Below, piece after piece: positions 36,701 through 46,117 of a stretch of DNA of 64,000 nucleotides (positions are counted from its first letter, which is position 1; each line of letters starts with the position of its first letter). The translations under genes were made by a program, and so were the position numbers. The notes beneath the pieces are model-generated. The model was not told the origin of the DNA, did no database searches, and was given only the letters and a program-made list of their open reading frames with translations. Origin of the DNA: Mya arenaria (lineage: Eukaryota > Mollusca > Bivalvia > Myida > Myidae). Location of the stretch: assembly GCF_026914265.1 (NCBI RefSeq), contig NC_069124.1, positions 9,950,522 through 10,014,521 of the forward strand, given 5' to 3'.

Positions 36701-39700
36701 GATAAATCTTATTTGGGAGTAAGAGAGCATCTTTAAGTCCCTTAAGACAGGATTAAGCTAAGCTCACTATTTTTGTTTTTGAACAATTTGCTCAATATTT
36801 ACTTCTTATGAGTTTTTATACTAGGAATTATCTTTATGATGATCACAATAAACCATCTTTCACTGATCCAAACTGAATTTAAGTAAGCATTTTTGACAAT
36901 TGATATAAGCTACTTAAGCCTGTTAAGCTTAAGAAGTTTCTAGAAATTGGGGCTAGGATGTCAGTTTTACCACTAGATCACGGATTCACCATGAGTTGTT
37001 AGCTTGGTTAAGTTATCGTTCAGTCAGTTAACCACACCAAGGAATTAACCACTTAAGTACAATCGACGGCTGGTTTTCTTCCGCTTGTATAAGTATTTCC
37101 TTGAAATGATCTTGGGTCTATAAAGACAACAACACTTCAGCCGATTGAAGTATTGTTCAACATTTAAAGTTATACTCTCATAAATTATAATTGATTCATC
37201 AGATATATAGATGTAATGAATCAACATAGATAGAGCATTAAATTTGCATATCAAATTTTGCACTTGTCAATTTCTCTAATCTCTAAATATTTTTGTTATC
37301 ACCTGTGTGGTCCAGATATATTTACCTTCAGTACATTTCATGTAGACTAGCCTTTAACCTGTATTGATAAACGATGCAATCATTACAGATTCAACAATGT
37401 TTAAACAAGTTTTAGTAATAAGTAATGAACAAACAATTTATAGCCTAGATTTGCCCTAACCGAGAGCAACGGATTAAGATCGTAGCAATAGCGGCTTAAG
37501 TGGGGGGGGGGGTATGTCAAAGGTTTTCGCCCCTATGTTACGCCCCCTCTAACGTTTATTCCTAGATCCACGCCTGCGTAGGGTTTGCGGTACATTTGTG
37601 TCAATGAAAATTCATAATTATACTAATTGATTTGACTTTGAACATTCTAAATTGAAAGCACATAGTAGATGTAACCAGGTGTTTATTTATTGCTAGTGTG
37701 AGTGTTTCCCAGACGTGCTTGTTTAGTTATGTATCACTGTGTGGGAAAGGACACCGGATATAGCTCAAAAAGTGATAAGTAAACAGACAATTATGCAGTT
37801 GTTTTAATTTACCAGAGGTAAGATCTTGCTGTGTAAACGCATATCTACCGTATCCACAAATGAAACAAGTGTTTGAACTAATAACTGAATGCTAAATTTG
37901 GCCTATGGTATACTTTAAAGTGCTTACGATTTAGCAGATCTCGTAAAATGTTTCTACAAATCTAAGATGATCACCTCAAAACTTACTGAATTTCGACAAG
38001 TATTGTTTTTTTAGGAAATATATCAAATAAAAAAAAAAATCTGAATCGAAGTAAGAAATGGCAATGTAACTTTTAAACTGTTAAAGATATGCCCTTAGAA
38101 ATGAACACAGTACTGTACTGGGGATAGCCGTATTATGTACTGGGGATAGTTTCAAATGTGTGTCCTGGTGATAACATGTAAAATGGGACAAATATTGATA
38201 GTAGCGCTGTTGATATACACTATACATGTATATGTCTATTTCGAACTTTCAAATAATCTGCAAAAAGTGAGAGTGCAATATGATAAGAAATTATTGAGCA
38301 AACTTAAGTTTACAATGAGTTTGATCCGTGCTCTCCTAAATGAACGTATATATGCAAGCTGCGTAAATATCAGGGTTGGTCACAATACATTCTTTCTCAC
38401 TGAAGTGAACGAGCAGAGACCATTATTCTGTTCTAAGTAATACCAACATCGACCCAAGCTTAGAAAAAAGCTTTACGTGTTCCAAATTTGATCACAATAT
38501 CTCATTCCCTACTGGTGACTTTCTGTTTGCAAAAACGTACCTACCTGATTTACAAAGCAATATTATATATACATATATATATAGCAAACACCACATAAAT
38601 TCTACCGCCATATGTTTTGTGTTACTCAATAGATCAGATTACCGGCGTATTTAAAATATTTAGATATTGATGCTTGTGAAAAACACAACATGGTTGACTA
38701 ATATATATGAATGAAACAGTTTTAAGTGCATACAGATACAAAGAACAACAACATGTTTTTGCTCTCATCCCTCGATATGGACAACATCGAACAATTTCCC
38801 TCAAGCTCGCGTATAGATAAATAGCTGTAATCATTATCACAATCTCGTTTTTCTAAATACATCGTTACTATCCTCAGTCCACTTAATAGCTATCCCCTGT
38901 GCAGTTATTAATTTGCTTCATCTACCCCCAGTACACTGCCAGGGCATCAAAAGGTATGAATATCTCCGTAACAACAAAATATATCATATTAATATTTTAC
39001 ACATTACTAGATTATGTAATTACAATGAAATCGCTCGATTCAGTTTTATTTTCTTTTTTTCAATTTGTTGATTTATGTTTAAAATCGTACCGTAAGAATG
39101 AACATTTGTGAGCAATCATGCAACTTTCGGCGAGAATTGGGCTATTATACAAAAGAGGAGACACATTTCCATCATAGTCGTATATTGCACAGTATCAAGT
39201 AATTCAAAACTCTTCAATTTTGTTAAATATATCACCATAAATACAAAAAAAAATGATAGAAAAATGTCCATGTGTCAAAATCAAACGCTTATCGATTGAT
39301 CACTTTTTGAGCTATATCCGGTGTCCGTTCCCACACAATGTGTATGATTGGCTTCAGTGCGATTAAGTTTAAATTACAATGAATCGTGCCGTGGCAGTGA
39401 ACACTTTTTACCAACAAATCTGTCGTATTCACGGTCAATGTACACCCTATTGAATCCGTTGTCCCATTTTCTTTCTTCCTCATGTTACTTTTCATTTGCT
39501 TCTCGTAAGAGACAGTTCATAAATATAAACGTTCTACTCTGACAAAATATAATTACAAAAAAGCTGGCCTGATAGGGGTCTTAACCTTTTCAGTTGTCTT
39601 GTGTCTATTTTGCATGTAGTTTGTAATTTTGTATTAATGTTGTTGTGTGTTTGTTTATTTTTGTCTGTTAAATCTTCTTAAATACTCTATGTTATAGGTG

Positions 39701-42700
39701 TTTCATATACTATATTTTGCCCCCCCCCCCCCCACAACACAAGACTACATTTCGCGTAAAATCGTGCCAACGGGAGTGGTGCATATAATTTTGAAATAAC
39801 TTGTTTCACAGTCGTTATAAAATAAATATGTTTGAACTAAACTACTATAATTTATAAATATCTAACCCGAAAAGGTTTCTGTAGATAGTCCCACTAGGTT
39901 ACATAGAGATTAAGGAATTTTTACCCTGGCCGTTCAAAAACACACTTCAATATGAATGTTAGTGCACTCAATCATCAAGATGATATTTACAAAGGGTATT
40001 ATAGGTACCGCATAGTGCTGACATATAACTGATTCATAATTTGCAATTCAATGCGCTTTGTTTGATGTTTTTTTTACGAAGATTAAAATGTGTATTTTTT
40101 GTGTCAAAAGATTATCTGTGAATGATTAAATTTGTCGTTCAAATAAGACGATTTGTTAGCAAATATAAGCCTAGGAGCCGAACGATTGCTACGATAATTA
40201 TTAATTAAGAATAAAAAACCAAACATGAAAAGATAAATTATTTGGACAGCATGAAAAATTAAGACGCCTAAAAAGAAATACGAAAACTTTCAACTTCAAT
40301 TCTATCGTCCGTATAATGGTCAGGAAAAAAAACAACAGAAATTGACTGGGGGAAGTTAGGAAAGCCAGTATAATACTATAAATGCATAACCTCACCTTAC
40401 AAATATCGCCTTGAACAAACACATAAATCTTATCAGGCATAAAGTCAAAGGTCTGTTAATGTTAATCAGCCTTTCCTGATAGAGTACTTTTATTACCAAT
40501 GTTTAATACGAAACCAAGCAATCGATTTAATTATCAAGTGTTTACCCGTTTTGCTCCAGTATATTGTCTTACGATACCCGCTATCGCTTTTATAGACCCA
40601 TGTTTGATTAACATTTTCCAAACTGATTTAAAATTCAAGATTCAAACATGACAGTTTTGTGTGTACTTTGATTTAGGGATGTCAGCGCTGGCTATTTATG
40701 TTGTGTACATAACCAGTCACAAAAATACTCCACTGTTTTATTTGATTTACATAAATTTATATTGAAATATATAAATAGGCGAAGCGATATTTCCAAAAAG
40801 GTATTTTATATTCGAAGTCGTTCATAAAAAGTAGTAATTATAAATGATGTTGGCACTGTAAAACACTAAATATTGTTCTGTTCGAATCTAGAACCACTAC
40901 AGCTTCTGACGCGCACTTATAAAACATAATTATACATGTACATACAGGACAAAGCGAAGACTGTGAATATCGAATATTGATACAGTGTAGACTTCAGGGA
41001 CGATCCTAACAACCACAACTACGAGTTATGTGTTTGTCAAGGTACATAGGTCAAAGCTCAACATAGTCTTATCGAAACACACAACTCCACAAGACTGCTA
41101 ACACAGAATGCATACATACAGGGGATACTATGACATGGCACTCCTTTGACATCATATATCACATCGTGTATACACCGTACAAGACGTGATACAGGGTCTT
41201 CAGAAAAGCGTCATATCGTAATATCCTCTTTATTATAAAAATGTTTCTCCAATGATTATTTCTAAAGATAAACGCACCACTTTTAGCTTAAAACAACGAA
41301 CTCTTACATGGAAAGTTCATGTCGGAAATGACGTCATAAATTAATCGAATTAAAGATTTAGTGCATTTTCCTGAATAAAGATATAAATAAGCAATTTAAT
41401 ACATTCGAAATCATTTCTTTAGGAAAGACGGTACGTTCCTGATTTTTTTTGCTGAATAGTAAGTTTATACAGTATAAAATTAACATCAGTCTATAGAAAG
41501 TCGTACCCAACACATGCTACTTTTCTGATAGGCAATTTGAACACGCCAGTAGTAAGCTGTTAATTTTTCAATACAGTGTGCTTTATTTTTACTGTTGGAT
41601 ATAGACAAGGGAATGTATACTATAATAAATGGATGTATCATTATCAGTATGTTATGGGGGTTATACACACCAGTAAACAATTCGATCAAAGCGGCCACCA
41701 GATTATTGTCAGTCATGTGATGTCCGCTGTCCTCTTTGCTGGCTTTCTCGCACCAACCGCCGGTCTCACTTGTTGCTGCCCCTTTGTCCCCGAGTTTCTA
41801 AAATATGATATTTAAAAGGTGGTTAATTTAAGGACATCGAATGTCATAATAACTGAGTTGTGCGATGTAAGCTAGACATGCGACATTGGACATTGGACAT
41901 TAAAAAATGAAAGTCGTGCTGGCACGACATTGGATATCAAAAATGAAAGTCGTGCCAATGACCAATGCCGTGCTGTTATAACATTTATTTTTTAATGTCC
42001 AATGTCGTGGTGGTATAACATTCATTTTTGAATTTCCAATGTCCATTGTTGTGCTGGTATAACATTGGTTTTTGGATGTACAATGTCCAATGTCGTGCTG
42101 GTATTACATTCATTTTTCAAAGTCCAATGCCGTGCTGGTATAACACTCATTTTTCAATGTCCAATGTCGTGCTGGTATACCATATTTTTTTTCAATGTCC
42201 AATGTCGTGCTGGTATAACATTTATTTTTCAATGTCCAATGTCGTGCTGGTATTACATTAATTTTTCAATGACTAATGTCGTGCTGGTATTACATTCATT
42301 TTTGAATTTCCAATGTCCATTGTTGTGCTGGTATAACATTGGTTTTTGGGTGTACAATGTCCAATGTCGTGCTGGTATTACATTCATTTTTCAAAGTCCA
42401 ATGCCGTGCTGGTATAACACTCATTTTTCAATGTCCAATGTCGTGCTGGTATACCATATTTTTTTTCAATGTCCAATGTCGTGCTGGTATAACATTTATT
42501 TTTCAATGTCCAATGTCGTGCTGGTATTACATTAATTTTTCAATGACTAATGTCGTGCTGGTATTACATTCATTTTTTCAATGTCCAATGTCGTGCTGGT
42601 ATAACACTCATTTTTCAATGTCCAATGCCGTGCTGGTATAACACTTATTTTTCAATGTCCAATGTCGTGCTGGTATACCATTTTTTTTTTCAATGTCCAA

Positions 42701-44157
42701 TGTCGTGCTGGTATAACATTTATTTTTCAATGTCCAATGTCGTGCTGGTATTACATTAATTTTTCAATGACTAATGTCGTGCTGGTATTACATTCATTTT
42801 TTCAATGTCCAATGTCGTGCTGGTATAACACTCATTTTTCAATGTCCAATGTCGTGCTGGTATAACACTTATTTTTCAATGTCCAATGTCGTGCTGGTAT
42901 AACATTTATTTTTCAATGTCCAATGTCGTGCTGGTATTACATTCATTTTTCAATGTCCAAAGTCTAAAGTTCTGCTGGCACGACATTCATTTTTAAAAAT
43001 CCAATGTCTAAAGTTGTGTTGTGTAATAATGAGTTTTGAAAAACAGGTATTCTTAAAGTAAGTATAAGCCGACGGCAGAGATACAAACCGAAGAACAATT
43101 AGACTTAAGTTAGTGACGACCTATAAACCGCCAACATTCATAATATTAAGGTAGTATATAAATAACCGCTGCTTGTAAATAATAGTTTCATCAAGTCAAA
43201 CACAATATCAAGGGCTCTGTTTAAAAACTCAGAGCTAAGACCTAACTAACACTTATCGAGGGACAAACAACATACAAACAACACAGTTAAAACACACATG
43301 CTTTAAAATACACTCATCAATAAATATGGGGCTGAACGCTTTAAAATATACTCATCAATAAATATGGGGCTGAACGCTTTAAAATACACCCATCAATAAA
43401 TATGGGGCTGAACGCTTTAAAATACACCCATCAATAAATATGGGGCTGAACGCTTTTATATACACCCATCAATACATATGGGGCTGAACGCTTTAAAATA
43501 CACTCATCAATAAATATGGGGCTGAACGCTTTTATATACACCCATCAATAAATATAGGGCTGAACGCTTTAAAATACACCCATCAATAAATATGGGGCTG
43601 AACGCCTTTATATACACCCATCAATAAATATGGGGTTGAACGCTTTAAAATACACCCATCAATAAATATGGGGCTGAACGCTTTTATATACACCCATCAA
43701 TAAATATGAGGCTGAACGCTTTGAAACAAATCCATCAATAAATATGGGGCTGAACGCTTTAAAATACACCCATCCATAAATATGGGGCTGAACGCTTTAC
43801 AATACACCTATCAATACATATGGAGCTGAGCGCCTTGAAATCAGAAACTAGTAAAAAGGAACAAACATGATAAATAAGAAGATTTTAAGAAGGAAAAACA
43901 AAAAGTTATTTTGAAATCAGTACCTCACATTCCAATCGTCCTATTTTTTGTTGTTTCATATTTAACATTTTTGACGCATTATTCCTTTGTTCTATAACAG
44001 CAAGCAACGTTTGAGTATGAAATCCTTGTGTGTTTGGAATAGCATCCTCCCGAACTGTGACTATATTAGGCTCTGAAGAGTCGGTGAATATTTTCACAAC
44101 TAATAGAAACACACAACATGCGCCAACAGCAGCGATTATGTTTGTTTTACTGGTCAT
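33294..44157 (-). CDS. Copy A: membrane-anchored methyltransferase-like gene, complete (3 exons)
   Basis: Three coding exons (43924-44157, 41671-41797, 33294-33787) join in phase to 284 aa. Residues 6-24 form a hydrophobic segment right after the start, which suggests a type II signal anchor with the rest luminal or extracellular. A Lys/Glu-rich stem follows, with the conserved KQQKIGR near residue 70. Exon 2 supplies a GGWC motif (91-94). Exon 3 carries a class I SAM-methyltransferase signature: glycine-rich GSFGDGPGRY (125-134), the acidic patch YDAYDGAPYCD (147-157) and a LEVAEHIP motif (185-192). Seen: reading frames, GT/AG borders and a near-identical paralogue (copy B). Known: such motifs bind S-adenosylmethionine in the Methyltransf_11/23-type fold. 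Inferred: an enzyme of the secretory pathway; the substrate cannot be read from the sequence. Introns are 2.1 kb and 7.9 kb and full of repeats. An AATAAA lies 81 nt past the stop. Confidence 0.82.
34450..35043 (-). mobile_element. Palindrome-ended repeat, copy 2 (inverted relative to copy 1)
   Basis: Palindrome at 34450-34604, then flank sequence matching copy 1 in reverse complement (shared ATCCGAAGATGTTGCGTTC, GGAATGGAAGTTGAGG). Both copies keep the same left/right arm difference (GTACGCG in one arm, TGTGTG in the other), so the palindrome is part of the mobile unit and not a local accident. Lies in intron 2 of copy A. Confidence 0.75.
35220..35490. repeat. Degenerate ~110-bp tandem repeat, about 2.5 units
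   Basis: Repeated words such as GGTGAAGCTCTAAG / GGCGAAGTTCTAAG / GGTGAAGCTATAAG and TTAGACCACAT / TAAGACCACAT recur about every 110 bp. Confidence 0.5.
35598..35736. repeat. Tandem repeat, ~38-bp unit, about 4 copies
   Basis: Units of CGATCTACGATCTACGATCC plus AGGTCAACAATTCATT; the last copies are shortened and decayed. Confidence 0.85.
36360..36954. mobile_element. MITE of the GCCCCAATTT family, nested in a SINE
   Basis: Ends GCCCCAATTTCTCGAAAC and its mirrored AGTTTCTAGAAATTGGGGC. Reverse-complemented relative to the copy at 7374-7623, which shows the unfilled sequence CTTCTTAAGTCCCTTA at the point where the inner element sits. No clean 3-bp duplication here (CTG / TAG). Confidence 0.72.
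36386..36732. mobile_element. TTAA-type MITE (piggyBac-like), nested in the MITE
   Basis: 347 bp beginning AGTAACACTCTTATTC and ending GAGAGCATCT, flanked by TTAA at 36382-36385 and 36733-36736. The empty site in the sister MITE has a single TTAA, so this is an exact TTAA target duplication. Same family as 13135-13494. TTAA duplication is the hallmark of piggyBac-mobilised elements. Confidence 0.82.
37738..39337. mobile_element. 1.6-kb segment bounded by 39-bp inverted repeats
   Basis: 37738-37776 and 39299-39337 are inverted copies differing at one base of 39 (shared core CACCGGATATAGCTCAAAAA). An inner inverted pair of the word TACTGGGGATAG lies near 38116-38150 and 38886-38935. One 94-codon ATG frame (38156-38440, plus strand) with a hydrophobic start sits between them and has no recognised family. 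No matching target duplication was found at the outer edges. Confidence 0.5.
38156..38440 (+). other. 94-codon open frame inside the 1.6-kb inverted-repeat segment, unknown
   Basis: ATG frame encoding an N-terminal hydrophobic stretch (ILIVALLIYTIHVYVYF, about residues 13-29) and a mixed basic remainder, ending FCSK. No family recognised. Being in AT-rich repeat DNA, it may be chance. Confidence 0.15.
39338..41670. other. Right part of copy A intron 2
   Basis: AT-rich with a poly-C tract and one arm of the 16.0-kb palindromic repeat near 41190. No exon-like frame recognised. Bases 37010-37737 are similarly empty. Confidence 0.5.
39720..39733 (+). repeat. Poly-C tract
   Basis: Run of 14 C bases; a matching G run occurs at about 37502-37511. 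Both are prone to sequencing length error. Confidence 0.8.
41671..41797 (-). CDS. Copy A exon 2 (GGWC exon)
   Basis: 127-bp internal exon, entered after TATTTTAG in phase 0 and left after ACT G before GTGTGT (phase 1). It encodes KLGDKG..SETGGWCEKASK.., then HHMTDNNLVAALIELFTG across the junction. It matches exon 2 of copy B in length, phase and borders, with about 83% nucleotide identity by hand count (21 differences in 127). Confidence 0.85.
41880..43010. repeat. Minisatellite array, 37-bp unit, with inverted units at the left edge
   Basis: About 26 copies of a 37-bp unit containing CAATGTCCAATGTCGTGCTG in copy A intron 1. A 274-bp higher-order block (from about 42041) repeats at about 42315. 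At the left edge (41880-41965) the unit appears in reverse orientation (GACATTGGACATT.., GAAAGTCGTGC), joined through the small palindrome GTCGTGCTGGCACGAC. Long plus-strand frames here are repeat artefacts. Confidence 0.93.
43300..43836. repeat. Minisatellite array, 38-bp unit
   Basis: About 14 copies of a 38-bp unit containing CATCAATAAATATGGGGCTG, with alternating AAAATACAC and TATATACAC variants. In copy A intron 1, 88 bp before exon 1 (on the gene's strand, just downstream of its donor). Confidence 0.93.
43924..44157 (-). CDS. Copy A exon 1 (signal anchor and stem)
   Basis: ATG at 44157; 78 codons; ends in phase 0 at GAG followed by the donor GTACTG. The first 24 residues contain a hydrophobic run (IIAAVGACCVFLLVVKIF). 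The exon aligns over its whole length with exon 1 of copies B and C. The last 13 codons (MKQQKIGR.ECE) are the most conserved part, and the stem between is much more divergent. Confidence 0.85.
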
Positions 44158-46117
44158 CTTACTGCATTTAGTCCTTAAATGCTTTGAAAACTATTTAACT
44201 TACTAAATAATTATCAATATATTTCTTGTTTATCAATCTGTCTCAAAAGTGCGTCAACATATGCGACGATAACACTGCTTGGCTGTCCTATGAAGCTATG
44301 AAGATAATGGTTCGAAAGCGACGATTATTGGATTTCAAATATTTATGCTTTTGCAAACAGCAACATTGAAATGAATATCCATGTCGTTGTAATCATTTCA
44401 CAGTTCCATCAAAAATGCATAAAGGCATTAGGCCATTGGCCGTGAATAAAGGATATATTTACATATAACACACGCGTATAAATCATATGATAAAAGTGAT
44501 GTTCGTAAGGAAATTAAATACTATTCGATTAGACACATGTTCCTTATTTAAAGTTACAATTTCAACGTTGGTGCATGTCATTGAACTCAAGTATTAGCTA
44601 ATTAAAGTTGTCGCTTTCTAATCTTTAACTAATTAAAATATTTCCGACGGTTTGTATAATAAAGGGACCCGCTCGTGTTTTATAAAGTAGATTTTTTATC
44701 ACGAAGTGTTGCAGATCATGAGGTATTAAAACGTCGCTTTTCTTTTCTTTTTTGGCTATACCGGCGTGAGTTCGCACTAATACCAACATATTTTTCATAC
44801 TTTAAATTGTATACTTTTCGATTTTAGTATCAATATTAATATAATAATAATATTAGTGTTTTCATATGCGTTTTCGTGAACAAAAAAATCTTGGTCCAAC
44901 GACATAAGCGAGTCGCTTTAAGACCTGTTTTATTACCACGACCAAGTAAGTGATACAAGAAGCCAAGGTCTCTTTATAAGGAAGCTTGTTAACGTTTGAT
45001 AACAAACAGTTAATTGCTGGCCACTTGAGATGCTTGCTAAATGTCTTGTTTAAATAGACTTGATGTTTCATGAAGAAAATCATCGTTATCCTTGTTTACA
45101 AGTTTACAAGTTTATTGGTAGAACATACATACATGTGATACAAGGTTATACAACAGTGTACTAATAACCACAATAACCAGGCTGTGGGTTGTTACTATCA
45201 GAAGGAAGAAATAATGCGGAAAAGTGGCTACACACTTATAAAAAAGGAAAATACATGCTTCTATGATTATCTAGCGTTTTAAAGAGACAAGTGACCTCCT
45301 TTCACAATGTTTGAACAATGAAAAGCAAAACCATGTTGCTGCGTTTACTTAACAGAATGGGATATTTAATGCATAAATACTTGATGATTAAATGTTTTTA
45401 TTTTTTTTTTTTTCATATTAGGGACAAACGACATGTTTAAAAATATAAATTAAGTAATCAGTCCAACTTTACATCTTAGTATAAGGAATCAAATAGTTAA
45501 ACGCCAACAAAATTATATTGTCATTGGGGTAGGATAAAACAAACTTCTAAGATTTTGAATAATCGGGAACAAACCGGAGTAGAACAGAACATTTTTGTGT
45601 TCGTTCTTCTGATACAAGTGATAAGACTTGTACAACTTGCATAGTTAGTGTACTATGTTCATGTATCATGTCAACATAACCATGAATCTGGATAACCTGT
45701 CTTCCGGTTTCCTAAATTCGATATGTGTCAAAGCGAATAATTTAAGCTTGAAAAAATAGTGATGAAGCATTAGTACGCCAGTCAAATAACTTTGATTTCT
45801 TTACCAGAGCATACACTAATCCTGTAAATAATAGAAGAATTGTGAGTAATAAACATCCTTACATGCCAAAGATGTGTTTTGTAAGATGTAAGATTCCCTT
45901 TTTGTTCTGTTTCATCCGTTATTGAACGGTACTGATTTCGTGTGCGCACTGCAGTTGAAAGTCAAAGCGAAAGTAAAATGTGTTTCTGCAAACAGTGATT
46001 AACTTTTGGTATTTAATTAAAAATAATTTTACTTGTTGGAAAGTGCTACTATCTACCGACATATTTTTATCAACTAATTGTTTATAACCAGGATTTTGAT
46101 ATATAAGGAGACGTAAA
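44158..46117. other. Upstream region of copy A
   Basis: Bases 44220-44310 resemble the copy B promoter region (shared CAATCTGTCTC..AAAGTGCG and the GGACAGCCAA block). Otherwise AT-rich, with one SINE remnant. Confidence 0.5.
44730..44935 (+). mobile_element. SINE, degraded copy of the 58.9-kb family
   Basis: TATACCGGCGTGAGTTCG is a damaged B-box region; the 3' body (GTGTTTTCATATGCG.. and ACATAAGCGAGTCGCTTTAA) matches 59098-59165. Confidence 0.55.

Larger units (their letters stand above)
36121..37000 (-). mobile_element. tRNA-derived SINE split by a nested MITE
   Basis: Minus strand: an A-box-like GTGATCTAGTGGTAAAACTG (36960-36990) and the B-box CAGGTTCGATTCCCCGCTGC (36333-36352) belong to one tRNA-like head separated by the element 36360-36954. 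The SINE body runs left to about 36121 (GTTAAACGGGGGTCCCGTG). Head and body together read as one SINE once the insertion is removed. Confidence 0.65.

Noticed and set aside
42028..42865. Cys/Trp-rich repeated frames (CWYNIHF-like)
   Set aside because: Readings of the 37-bp minisatellite inside copy A intron 1, on the opposite strand to the gene.
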